This document shows, in pieces, positions 1 to 6,648 of a stretch of DNA of 12,952 nucleotides. The translations under genes were made by a program, and so were the position numbers. The stretch comes from Nitrososphaera sp. UBA210 (GTDB taxonomy: Archaea > Thermoproteota > Nitrososphaeria > Nitrososphaerales > Nitrososphaeraceae): NCBI GenBank assembly GCA_002494895.1, contig DADA01000078.1, positions 1-12,952 of the forward strand. The letters are read 5' to 3'. How positions within the stretch are numbered: the stretch's first letter is position 1; every line of letters begins with the position of its first letter. Under the pieces are notes generated by a model. It searched no databases. It saw only the letters and a program-made list of their open reading frames with translations, and was not told the origin of the DNA.

Positions 1-64
1 TTAATCATTAGCGTATTTGTGCCGTAGTCTCTACAGTTCGCTTTGTTCAGTCATACCAATTCCA

Positions 65-71
65 TTATAAT
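65..71 (+). promoter_or_regulatory. TATA-like box of the GlcD-type gene
   Basis: TTATAAT is centred 27 bp upstream of the TTG at 95. At this spacing transcription would begin at or next to the start codon, giving a leaderless mRNA. Inferred from position and composition only. Confidence 0.45.
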
Positions 72-94
72 CTGGCAGGCACAAGATTCAATCA

Positions 95-1567
95 TTGCCC
101 TTTGATGAATCCCTGCTTAGAATCGCCAAGGGAGAATTACTAACTGACGACTGGAGCAGAACCAGTTATTCTGTGGACGCCAGCCATTACGAAGTAATGC
201 CGGCTGCAATCCTCTGTCCGGCTGATGAATATGACGTCCAGCTCGCGTGCAAGTACAGCCACGACGAGAAAATCCCGGTGACTGCCCGAGGTGCCGGAAC
301 AGGCCTTCTCGGCCAATCACTTTCAGACGGCATCATTCTTGATTTTACAAAGCACATGAACAGGGTGATTGAAGTCGGCGCAAACCATGTAGTCGTTCAG
401 CCGGGTATCGTAAAGGCCGTCCTTGACTTGGAGCTGAGGAAAAGGGGCAAATTCCTGCCCCCTGACCCTGCCAGCAGCAACTACTGCACTGTAGGCGGCA
501 TGATAGCAGATAACTCTAGCGGGGTCCATTGTCTCGGGTATGGAAATACTATAGATTTCCTAGACGAAGTAAAGACCGTATACGCCGATAGCACCTTTGG
601 TCATTCAGCAAAGGGGGATTATGATCAGAAAATGCTTCAGCTTCGCGAGTTGCTTCTTTCCAGCCTGTCCTCAATTCAAAAGGGGTTTCCTCGCGTGAGC
701 AAGAATTCCTGCGGTTATCGGCTTGACGCCGTCATGAACGGAAGCGATTTCAATCCGCAGAAGGTATTTGCCGCATCAGAGGGTACTCTCGGTATTGTCA
801 CCCAAGCGCAGTTCAGGATCCTTGACATTCCTGAGCGCAGATCTCTTTTGGTTCTCGGTTTTCGAGATCTACTTGCCGCGCTTGGCATGGTTCCTGCAAT
901 TCTAGAATTCGCTCCCGTTGCGCTGGAAATGATGGACCATACCGTGTTTGCCCATGGCTCTTCCCAATCAAGCGGGCTGGGCTGTCTGCTCTTTGTGGAA
1001 TTTGCCGGCAATGGAGCCGAGCCGGAACGACAGATGGAATCGTGCATGCGGAAAATTACGGGCACTTGTACGGTACTCGAACATGCTTCAGACGAACAAA
1101 GCATCACCAAGATATGGGGCGCAAGAAAAGGCGCGCTAAACAATATCATGAGGCTGACGGTAGGCAGCAGGAAACCAATAGGGCTGATTGAAGACACTGT
1201 AGTTCGCCCGCACGAGCTTGTCGCCCATGCAACTAATTTGCTCGACACTTACCGGGATCATAAAATGAATTATGTCATGTATGGCCACGTGGGAGACGGC
1301 AACATGCATACGCGACCACTAATAGACATCTCATCAGAGGATGAGACCAGACTGATGGAACAAATTGCACACAGGATATTCTCCAGGGTGGTAGCGAACG
1401 GGGGTACGATAACCGGAGAGCACGGGGACGGGATAGCGAGGCTGCCCTTCATCGAACTCATGTACGGCAAAAAGATGACAGAGATATTTTATTCAGTCAA
1501 GAAACTGTTTGACCCGATGTTTACTCTGAATCCCGGAAAAAAGGTTCCCCTATCTGTTGCGCAATGA
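95..1567 (+). CDS. FAD-linked 2-hydroxyacid dehydrogenase (GlcD/YdiJ-type, D-lactate/glycolate oxidase family)
   Basis: A 490-residue flavoprotein predicted to oxidise a D-2-hydroxyacid (D-lactate, glycolate or D-2-hydroxyglutarate) to the 2-oxoacid. The PCMH-type FAD-binding domain covers about residues 35-245, with RGAGTGLLGQ at 65-74 and GGMIADNSSG at 134-143. The C-terminal FAD-oxidase domain shows the conserved IEDTVVRP (365-372), GHVGDGNMH (397-405) and GEHGDGIARL (441-450). The N-terminal stretch (SYSVDASHYEVMP) and LPPDPASSNYCTVGGM resemble the YdiJ-like subfamily, which usually carries a C-terminal Fe-S domain of several hundred residues. That domain is absent here and the protein ends normally at the end of the flavin part. 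The start is TTG, 27 bp downstream of a TATA-like box (65-71), which fits a leaderless transcript. Family assignment is firm; the substrate is not determined. Confidence 0.9.
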   Translation: MPFDESLLRIAKGELLTDDWSRTSYSVDASHYEVMPAAILCPADEYDVQLACKYSHDEKIPVTARGAGTGLLGQSLSDGIILDFTKHMNRVIEVGANHVVVQPGIVKAVLDLELRKRGKFLPPDPASSNYCTVGGMIADNSSGVHCLGYGNTIDFLDEVKTVYADSTFGHSAKGDYDQKMLQLRELLLSSLSSIQKGFPRVSKNSCGYRLDAVMNGSDFNPQKVFAASEGTLGIVTQAQFRILDIPERRSLLVLGFRDLLAALGMVPAILEFAPVALEMMDHTVFAHGSSQSSGLGCLLFVEFAGNGAEPERQMESCMRKITGTCTVLEHASDEQSITKIWGARKGALNNIMRLTVGSRKPIGLIEDTVVRPHELVAHATNLLDTYRDHKMNYVMYGHVGDGNMHTRPLIDISSEDETRLMEQIAHRIFSRVVANGGTITGEHGDGIARLPFIELMYGKKMTEIFYSVKKLFDPMFTLNPGKKVPLSVAQ

Positions 1568-1599
1568 TTTAAGAATGACAACCCATAAATCGTGCACGT

Positions 1600-2577
1600 T
1601 TGAAAACGCGCTCTGCTGAGTTCAGGCGGCTATGGGGGTACTCTGTCGGATTCTACGGGGTCTGGATCGCCCATATCGGAAGACAGACCGGCCTGTTCGA
1701 TAGGCTATCCATGGGAGCTCTGACAGCCAGGGATCTTGCCTCTTTCACTGGACTTTATCGCCCGGCAGTTCAGGCGTGGGCTTCGGCGGCCGAGTCTTAC
1801 GGATTCGTCACAAAGATTGATGGCAAACTCGAGCTTGCCCCGCGAGTGGCAGAGCTGCTACTGGATCCGTCTCATCCTGATTACCTCGGCGGGCAAGTCT
1901 CATATCTGGCACTTCGAAGCTTAGAGTTTGGAAAACTTGCTGACCTATTCAAGCATGGAGTGACGCATCCGATAGTATCGAATTTCGCAGCAATAGAAGA
2001 GGCGACCCATTGGGATCATTTTGCGTTTCTAAACTCGATGCGGCGCAACAAGAGTCTAGACCTGCGGCTAAGAAAAGGGTGCAGATTCCTTGATGTCGGC
2101 TGTGGCACGGGAACCCTTATCGCAAAGCTGCTGCGCGAGTATCCGAGAACGATTTTTGTCGGCATAGACCCCTCAAGGAAAGCAATCGCGCAGGCGCGGA
2201 AATTGCTCAAGGGAACAGCCGTCAGGCTAGACGTAATGGAGGCAGAAGCGATGCCTTTCTCAAACGGGTTTGATATCACTTACCTGGGCGAGTCGCTCTA
2301 TTCGGCACGAAACAAGCAAAAGACTGCCGACAACTGCTTCCGCGCGCTAAGAAAGAATGGGACCATTGGGGTGATCGAAGGCTTGCTTCCTACTTCAAAG
2401 ATAAGGTCGGATGAAAACAAGTTGATAATGGGAATGCAGCTTGACTTTGTGCTTCAGGGCCACAATTTTCTTACGAGGAAGGAGATCACTTCCCTTCTGA
2501 AGCAATCGGGCTTTAAAAAAATGCGCTTGAAAGCCCTTGGTGGCGCTGTGTACCTGATTACGGCACATAAGCGGTAA
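1600..2577 (+). CDS. SAM-dependent methyltransferase with winged-helix-like N-terminus
   Basis: A 325-residue class I methyltransferase. Residues about 28-90 look like the helical/winged-helix dimerisation segment of small-molecule O-methyltransferases (GLFDRL, then LTARDLASFTGL, then a beta-wing with LELAPRVAELLL). The Rossmann SAM-binding core follows, with motif I FLDVGCGTGTLIAKLL at 163-178 and the acidic end of strand 2 at VGID (187-190). Motif IV lies near FDITYLGESLY. The start is TTG 32 bp after the preceding stop; an AT-rich TATA-like stretch (about 1567-1573) lies 30 bp upstream, overlapping that stop codon, so the gene may have its own promoter or be read through from the dehydrogenase. 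It runs tail-to-tail into the VOC gene with a 5-bp gap. The acceptor substrate cannot be read from the sequence. Confidence 0.82.
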   Translation: MKTRSAEFRRLWGYSVGFYGVWIAHIGRQTGLFDRLSMGALTARDLASFTGLYRPAVQAWASAAESYGFVTKIDGKLELAPRVAELLLDPSHPDYLGGQVSYLALRSLEFGKLADLFKHGVTHPIVSNFAAIEEATHWDHFAFLNSMRRNKSLDLRLRKGCRFLDVGCGTGTLIAKLLREYPRTIFVGIDPSRKAIAQARKLLKGTAVRLDVMEAEAMPFSNGFDITYLGESLYSARNKQKTADNCFRALRKNGTIGVIEGLLPTSKIRSDENKLIMGMQLDFVLQGHNFLTRKEITSLLKQSGFKKMRLKALGGAVYLITAHKR

Positions 2578-2586
2578 TCTTTTTAC
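2575..2586 (+). terminator. Possible T-rich termination site after the methyltransferase
   Basis: The stop codon is followed directly by a run of five T (2580-2584) inside the tight convergent junction with the VOC gene. Archaeal transcription can end at short T tracts, but the tract is short and has no hairpin, so this is weak. Confidence 0.2.
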
Positions 2587-2939
2587 TCGGCGCCAAAAAA
2601 GCCAATCAGGTCAAAGCCCTCTGTCGCTTTGGCCTTTATTTCTGCAATGGATATCAGGTGGCCATCCGGATCCTTGATTATGGTGTGCTTGCCAAACGGC
2701 TCCTCTTTGGGCTTTTTGTAGAAAGTCACTTTCTTGTCTCTTAGTTTCTTTACTGTCGAATCGAGGTCACTAACTTCAAATCCGACAAGCATACCTGCGC
2801 CCGTCTTTATGCCGCTTTTCTTTTTTGCCGGATGCAAAGCAAGCACGGTATTGTTGCTAAAGAATTCGGTCCAGTCCTTGGATCTTGTCTTCACGGGAAG
2901 TCCCAGAGTCTCGCTGTAGAATCTGACCGAGTTTTCCAT
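2583..2939 (-). CDS. VOC-family (glyoxalase/bleomycin-resistance fold) protein, start uncertain
   Basis: The coordinates use the only conventional start codon (ATG at 2939) and give 118 residues. Family features are FYSETLGLPVK near the start, WTEFFSN, VGFEVSDLDSTVKKLRDKKV and the closing KDPDGHLISIAEI. This is one vicinal-oxygen-chelate domain, which works as a dimer; members include glyoxalases, dioxygenases, epimerases and resistance proteins, and no specific activity is evident. The same frame continues upstream of the ATG and encodes KVGAVILLVSN, the normal first beta strand of a VOC domain, before a stop at 2997-2999. No ATG, GTG or TTG occurs in that extension; the best candidate is a CTG at 2982-2984 (134 residues). 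Either the true start is non-canonical or the gene is damaged at its 5' end. Confidence 0.8.
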   Translation of the reverse strand: MENSVRFYSETLGLPVKTRSKDWTEFFSNNTVLALHPAKKKSGIKTGAGMLVGFEVSDLDSTVKKLRDKKVTFYKKPKEEPFGKHTIIKDPDGHLISIAEIKAKATEGFDLIGFFGAE

Positions 2940-3081
2940 GTTGGAGACCAGCAGTATGACGGCCCCTACCTTGCTAAATGACAGACCAGCGCACCTTCAG
3001 AAGGATTCTGTAGGGGTGAATTATGAACTTATCGATGGGCGTCCGCTGGGAGCCGCGTTGGGTCAAGCTAGAAAGTCGCAG

Positions 3082-3603
3082 CTAGGTAATCTCCACGATT
3101 AGCTCTGCGTTTCGCTCTAGGACAAGGTGCTCATGATCCTGGATTTCATTCCCATTTTTGTCAGTGACTTTCACGACGGCGCTTGGATCCATCCCCCAGA
3201 TCCGCAAGAATTCGCCAAGGGTGTATTCCCTATTGACGGTTGATTCTATGTGGATTGTTCCGCTCATATCGTGAGTGTGCATTGGAGCCAGCAGCCCGGA
3301 AGACGGCCCGTACTCATCAAGCGAACGATCTTTCCACAATTCGGGGGCTATTCCTATTTCCTCGGGAACAACCACAGTTTCTCCTCCACGCATTAGCGAG
3401 ACGTGGGCGTGGATATGCATCACGAGGTTAGGGCTGGCATGAATTTCTTCCAGCTGGAATTTCGTTTGATCCTGATTTGGTGCAGGAGAGTTTGGGCTGC
3501 CCTCTGACCAATAGGTCAGAAATAGCAGAAAAATAGTGACAATGCCGGAGGCAGCCAGGCCCACTCCAGCAATAGTGAATAATTGCTTTTGACTGATTGT
3601 CAT
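3082..3603 (-). CDS. Membrane-anchored His-rich protein of unknown function
   Basis: A 173-residue protein with one N-terminal membrane helix (about residues 9-31), a Pro/Ser/Asn-rich linker (35-48) and an extracytoplasmic domain. The domain holds HIHAH at 63-67, PMHTHD at 108-112, a further His at 118 and DHEH at 156-159. The alternating His residues suggest a metal site, plausibly copper or zinc, although no catalytic family is recognised. EYTLGEFLRIWGMDP resembles a motif I recall from uncharacterised membrane proteins of ammonia-oxidising archaea. The ATG start has a TATA-like box (3628-3635 on the opposite strand) 29 bp upstream. It follows the UbiE-like methyltransferase on the same strand but appears to have its own promoter. 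Topology is a solid inference; metal binding is a hypothesis. Confidence 0.7.
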   Translation of the reverse strand: MTISQKQLFTIAGVGLAASGIVTIFLLFLTYWSEGSPNSPAPNQDQTKFQLEEIHASPNLVMHIHAHVSLMRGGETVVVPEEIGIAPELWKDRSLDEYGPSSGLLAPMHTHDMSGTIHIESTVNREYTLGEFLRIWGMDPSAVVKVTDKNGNEIQDHEHLVLERNAELIVEIT

Positions 3604-3627
3604 GCTTGCTAGGCGGCATGAAGAGTG

Positions 3628-3635
3628 CTAAAAGC
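3628..3635 (-). promoter_or_regulatory. TATA-like box of the His-rich membrane protein gene
   Basis: GCTTTTAG on the minus strand is centred about 29 bp upstream of the ATG at 3603. It lies between that start and the end of the upstream methyltransferase gene. Confidence 0.3.
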
Positions 3636-3657
3636 GTTATCCGAAGAGTTACATTGC

Positions 3658-4500
3658 TCAGCCGTGTCGCGCGGTAGCGATGAGGACTTCCCACGGAAAA
3701 ACTATCATTTCATCTTGGTTCAGAAATTTCCGGGCTCGATCCTCTGCTTCGGATTTAATGTTGGTAAGCTTTTCGCGGTCGCTAATGATTCTTGCTCGTA
3801 TGGACGCCGCGGTTGTAGTCAGGTAATCAGACCAGTAATCTTCGAAGGTACCTGCTTCGTATTCGAAGGTGTACTTTGTTATCGATATCCCTGAAAAACC
3901 AGCTTCGGAGAGCGTCCCTTCCAGGTCACCAGGGTTGCCAAACCGATGGACAGTTGGCGCTCCGCTCGGTCTGATATCAGGGACATGCGCGAGGACCGGA
4001 GTCATTATTGTGCTAAAGTATGGCACTTGATCTGCCGAACCGTGGACAGATATGGCAAGCATGCCACTTTTCTTCATCAGATTTCCGAGTGCAATGAGCA
4101 CTTTTGGCGGATCAGGGAAAAACATCAGGGCGTACTGGCAGAATATCTTGTCAAACCTGCCAAGCAGGCCAATGTGCTCTGCGTCCATCTGCGTGAATTG
4201 TCCTCGCGGGACAAAGCGCATGGCGATTGAAAGCGCTATGTTCGAAAGGTCTATTCCAACGAGCATCGAAGAAGAATGTAGTCTCTGCGAAGCAACGGCT
4301 GAAACGGCGCCTGTGCCGCACGCGACATCCAGAACTGCATCGTCAGGATTGACTGAAGCTGCCTTGACCAGTTCTGCGGTCGCCTTGAAAGGACCTATTT
4401 CCTTGCTGACCCAGTCATCGTGGTAATCTCTTGCGACCAGATTCCAGTTCTGCAGCGTGGTGATCTTGTACTTTATTGGGTCGTATTCGTCGGCCGACAC
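3658..4500 (-). CDS. UbiE-like class I SAM-dependent methyltransferase
   Basis: A 280-residue protein. After a helical N-terminus typical of the UbiE/MenG group (NWNLVARDYHDDW, 18-30) comes SAM motif I VLDVACGTGAVSAVA (56-70), the acidic strand-2 end VGIDLS (81-86), MDAEHI (105-110) contacting the adenine region, and motif IV FDKIFCQYALMFFPDP (116-131). The roughly 110-residue C-terminal part (FEDYWSDYLTTTAASIRARI onward) is helical and probably shapes the acceptor pocket. The start is GTG, placed 25-26 bp from an AT-rich box at 4517-4531 that also faces the divergent zinc-finger gene. The acceptor is unknown; quinone or lipid methylation is typical of relatives but is not shown here. Confidence 0.8.
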   Translation of the reverse strand: MSADEYDPIKYKITTLQNWNLVARDYHDDWVSKEIGPFKATAELVKAASVNPDDAVLDVACGTGAVSAVASQRLHSSSMLVGIDLSNIALSIAMRFVPRGQFTQMDAEHIGLLGRFDKIFCQYALMFFPDPPKVLIALGNLMKKSGMLAISVHGSADQVPYFSTIMTPVLAHVPDIRPSGAPTVHRFGNPGDLEGTLSEAGFSGISITKYTFEYEAGTFEDYWSDYLTTTAASIRARIISDREKLTNIKSEAEDRARKFLNQDEMIVFPWEVLIATARHG

Positions 4501-4516
4501 TTTGTTTCAACCAGAC

Positions 4517-4531
4517 GAGAAAGTTTTAATG
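4517..4531. promoter_or_regulatory. Shared TATA-like box between divergent genes
   Basis: The only AT-rich core in the 52-bp gap is GAGAAAGTTTTAATG. Read rightward, TTTTAAT lies about 27 bp from the ATG at 4553. Read leftward, ATTAAAAC lies about 26 bp from the GTG at 4500. Both spacings are those expected for leaderless archaeal transcripts, so one box may serve both directions. Confidence 0.45.
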
Positions 4532-4552
4532 CCTTCCTGCTTCGACTATGTC

Positions 4553-4744
4553 ATGATGAAGGATTTTAGGATTTTGCAGACCTGCTCAGTCTGCGGGGAA
4601 GGGTTTGATTCGGATTACAAGCTGGTGAAGCACGTTAGCGCAAGTCACCCGCAAAATGCAAGGGCTGGATGGGTCGGGGGAGAGGAAGATTCTTGCGGCT
4701 GCGGTGGCGAACACGTTCATTCAGAGAAAGGACGGCACCACTAA
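4553..4744 (+). CDS. Small C2H2 zinc-finger protein
   Basis: A 63-residue protein with a classical C-x2-C-x12-H-x4-H finger: Cys11, Cys14, His27, His32 (TCSVCGEGF ... LVKHVSASH). A Gly/Glu-rich tail has a second group of possible ligands, CGCGGEHVH (48-56), ending in RHH. Single-finger proteins of this size in archaea are usually presumed to bind nucleic acid or protein partners; the target is unknown. The start choice rests on the TATA-like box at 4517-4531, 27 bp upstream. An earlier in-frame ATG at 4529 lies inside that box, and the frame is open further back to 4457, overlapping the divergent methyltransferase, so both are less likely. The next gene begins 12 bases after the stop, suggesting co-transcription. 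Confidence 0.72.
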   Translation: MMKDFRILQTCSVCGEGFDSDYKLVKHVSASHPQNARAGWVGGEEDSCGCGGEHVHSEKGRHH

Positions 4745-4756
4745 GGAAAAGCGGCA

Positions 4757-5359
4757 TTGGATGCTGAGAAGCTCTTCTTCATTTACGTGGCAAAGAACGA
4801 CGAATGGCAGAAGATGCAAAAAGAGGATTGGGACTATGTCGCTTCTATGGCAAGGTTCTTCAGGTGGTGGATTCACAGGTACTTTGACTTTGACCTTGCG
4901 GTGGAAGCTGACATACTTCCGGTGATTCCGGGCAAGCTTTTTGACAGAATGTCCCTTGCTTATCTAATCCGAGACCATTCGGAAAGAGGAAGTGACGTGC
5001 TGCACTTTTACCTGGCCTACTTCAAGCCCTTCTGGACTGACTGCAACACCGAAGGCTACACAGCGAAGAACCTTGGCATCGCGTGGTGGCAGAGACTTGT
5101 GGAGGCAAAAGCCGAACCTGAGCGGACTGCCTTCTATGCAAAGATGAACTGCCCAAGGATTTCGCACATATTGACTCATGAAATCCTGAGAATGAAAGGC
5201 AAGGTGAAGATCAGTTATTTCACCAAGGTTCATGACCTGTGGACGAGACACGTGAACGATAACCTCCCTTATCTTTACTTTGACAGTCAATTCAAGCGGG
5301 TGCACAAGGGAAACGAGTTCAAGTTCGCGACGCTGGACCCAGACCGGCTATCGCCCTGA
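4757..5359 (+). CDS. Trp-rich protein of unknown function
   Basis: A 200-residue soluble protein that I do not recognise. It is rich in aromatic residues, with paired Trp in RWWIHRYFDFD and AWWQRLVEAK and further Trp in DEWQKM, EDWDYV, PFWTDC and DLWTRH, and it looks mainly helical. There is no signal peptide, membrane segment or recognised nucleotide-binding motif. HILTHE (about 136-141) resembles but does not match the HExxH metalloprotease motif. The TTG start lies 12 bases after the zinc-finger stop on the same strand, and no separate promoter is evident, so the two are probably one transcript. Codon use and unbroken length support a real gene; function is open. Confidence 0.72.
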   Translation: MDAEKLFFIYVAKNDEWQKMQKEDWDYVASMARFFRWWIHRYFDFDLAVEADILPVIPGKLFDRMSLAYLIRDHSERGSDVLHFYLAYFKPFWTDCNTEGYTAKNLGIAWWQRLVEAKAEPERTAFYAKMNCPRISHILTHEILRMKGKVKISYFTKVHDLWTRHVNDNLPYLYFDSQFKRVHKGNEFKFATLDPDRLSP

Positions 5360-5400
5360 TGGATAACGAATATGAACGGCGGCGATGAACAAAATCCTGC

Positions 5401-5682
5401 TTGTCGTTGGAGGAGCTCCTTGCCAAGACTGGTGCCATAGTATCATCCGCCGGCATAGCCCTCTTTATCGCCTTCGTCGCAATCCTGCTCATTTTCCCGG
5501 TCATCAAGGAGTGCAGTCCTGACGGAAGGAACTGCACCTATTCATCAACCGCGCCAGAGCCCTTCCAGGCGGTGGTTCAGCCGGGTTATCTGGCCGGTTC
5601 GCTCCTGACAATCGCAGCAGGGGTTTTCATGGTTAGATTTGGTCGATGGAGAGGATCCAAGAAAGTAGGACCCAGCGCCTAG
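5401..5682 (+). CDS. Small membrane protein with two transmembrane helices
   Basis: A 93-residue protein with two hydrophobic helices (about residues 11-34, rich in Ala/Ile/Phe, and 62-81) separated by a 25-residue polar loop with Cys38 and Cys45 (IKECSPDGRNCTYSS), which could form a disulfide if outside the cell. The tail RFGRWRGSKK is strongly basic and probably cytoplasmic, putting the loop and perhaps the cysteines on the outer face. The start is TTG; a second TTG two codons later is equally possible. A weak TATA-like GAATATG (5368-5374) lies about 30 bp upstream. No family recognised. Confidence 0.6.
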   Translation: MSLEELLAKTGAIVSSAGIALFIAFVAILLIFPVIKECSPDGRNCTYSSTAPEPFQAVVQPGYLAGSLLTIAAGVFMVRFGRWRGSKKVGPSA

Positions 5683-5727
5683 ACTCATCCGTACAAGTCT
5701 GAGCTGACACAGATCTTGCCATACGCC

Positions 5728-5737
5728 AAATTAAATA
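5728..5737 (+). promoter_or_regulatory. TATA-like box of the PPOX/MtrA-like pair
   Basis: AAATTAAATA stands out in a GC-balanced gap. Its distance of about 26 bp to TTG 5759 rather than to ATG 5738 bears on which start codon is used. Confidence 0.4.
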
Positions 5738-6166
5738 ATGGCCGGGCAAATGATCGAGTTGTTGGACAGGCTGAAATTTAGCAGCGCGGAGCGATATTTT
5801 CTCGCACACAACGAAGCCTGCAGGGTCGCCACCTGCGACAGGAACATTCCTCATGTTGTTCCGGTGTCGTACGTATTTGAGAATGAAACGTTCGTTTTTG
5901 CGACGGACTATGGGACAAGGAAAATTCAAAATATTATGAATAACAACCATGTCGCCTTGACCGTTGACGTTTATGATTCCGTTAAGAACAAAGCGATTTG
6001 CGTCCAGGGCAGTGCGGAGATAATAGAGTCTGGCAGCGAATTTGAAAGGCTGTACGACATTTTTCACGACAGGTTCGAATGGGTAAGAAAGAGTCCTTGG
6101 AAGCCGGGCGAAGCACCGTTCGTCAGAGTTATTCCCAAAAGAAAGACCAGCTGGGGACTGAAATAG
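5738..6166 (+). CDS. PPOX-class split-barrel protein (pyridoxamine-5'-phosphate-oxidase-like, FMN or F420 binding)
   Basis: A 142-residue protein with the order of elements seen in the Rv1155-like split-barrel group: FLAHNEACRVATCD, then PHVVPVSYVFENETFVFATD, GTRKIQNIMNNNHVALTVD, an AICVQGSAEII strand, and the closing FVRVIPKRKTSWGL. Such dimeric proteins bind FMN or the deazaflavin F420 and reduce or sequester varied substrates; ammonia-oxidising archaea are believed to make F420, so either cofactor is possible. The TATA-like AAATTAAATA (5728-5737) touches the ATG at 5738, which suggests the functional start may lie later, for example at TTG 5759 (26 bp from the box) or ATG 5750. The MtrA-like gene follows 2 bases after the stop. 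Confidence 0.82.
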   Translation: MAGQMIELLDRLKFSSAERYFLAHNEACRVATCDRNIPHVVPVSYVFENETFVFATDYGTRKIQNIMNNNHVALTVDVYDSVKNKAICVQGSAEIIESGSEFERLYDIFHDRFEWVRKSPWKPGEAPFVRVIPKRKTSWGLK

Positions 6167-6168
6167 AA

Positions 6169-6648
6169 TTGGCGATCAAGAAAGGGATTGAAGAAGTAGC
6201 TGGAAGAGTTTGCGGGTTCGTGCTGCCGATAAGACAAGAGTACTACTTGGGAAAGGGAAAACACGTGGCTGTATGCACTCTATCAAGCTTGGATTTGTTG
6301 GAAAGGCTGTCTGCGTCGGAGGACTTTATGAATAGAGTTGTTCTGGTAGGCAGGTTGCTGTCAGAAAACGAAGGAATTGATACGATCGTCAGTTTTGTAG
6401 CCGCGCACCCCGCGCTCAAGGAAATTGTGATCTGCGGCCGGGAAGTTCGCGGTCACAGGGCTGGCCAAGCGCTTTTATCCCTATCAAGAAACGGGACGGA
6501 TGCTGAGGGCCGGATCGTGGGGGCTGTCGGTGCACATCCCGTGCTCCTTTCCGCACGGAAGGATGTTGAATTGTTCAGGGAGCAGGTCAAAATCTTGGAC
6601 TATATCGGTACGACTGACCATGCTACGATTGCTAATCTAGTACCCTGA
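6169..6648 (+). CDS. MtrA-like corrinoid-binding domain protein
   Basis: A 159-residue protein matching the soluble domain of subunit A of tetrahydromethanopterin S-methyltransferase (Mtr). Conserved stretches are VAVCTL, VGRLLSENEGIDTIV, VICGREVRGHRAGQALL and a closing ELFREQVKILDYIG. In methanogen MtrA the His of the EVxGH motif is the lower axial ligand of cobalt; here it is His96. The C-terminal membrane anchor of methanogen MtrA is missing and no other Mtr subunits are present, so energy-conserving methyl transfer is not implied; a soluble methyl-corrinoid carrier is more likely. The frame is open back to an ATG at 6079, but that would overlap the PPOX gene by 88 bases, so I chose TTG 6169, 2 bases after the PPOX stop. 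The last 12 bases overlap the convergent dUTPase gene. Confidence 0.8.
   Translation: MAIKKGIEEVAGRVCGFVLPIRQEYYLGKGKHVAVCTLSSLDLLERLSASEDFMNRVVLVGRLLSENEGIDTIVSFVAAHPALKEIVICGREVRGHRAGQALLSLSRNGTDAEGRIVGAVGAHPVLLSARKDVELFREQVKILDYIGTTDHATIANLVP

Noticed and set aside
715..1248. Minus-strand open frame of 177 codons inside the dehydrogenase gene
   Set aside because: Antisense shadow rich in Ser, Pro and Arg with no domain; the sense product is a clear flavoprotein.
5162..5182. HILTHE in the Trp-rich protein as a zinc protease site
   Set aside because: The spacing and order do not fit HExxH and no supporting third ligand is evident.
6079..6168. ATG start giving a 189-residue MtrA-like protein
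   Set aside because: It would overlap 88 bases of the PPOX gene, whose C-terminus is family-typical; the added residues do not match MtrA. TTG 6169 lies 2 bases after the PPOX stop.
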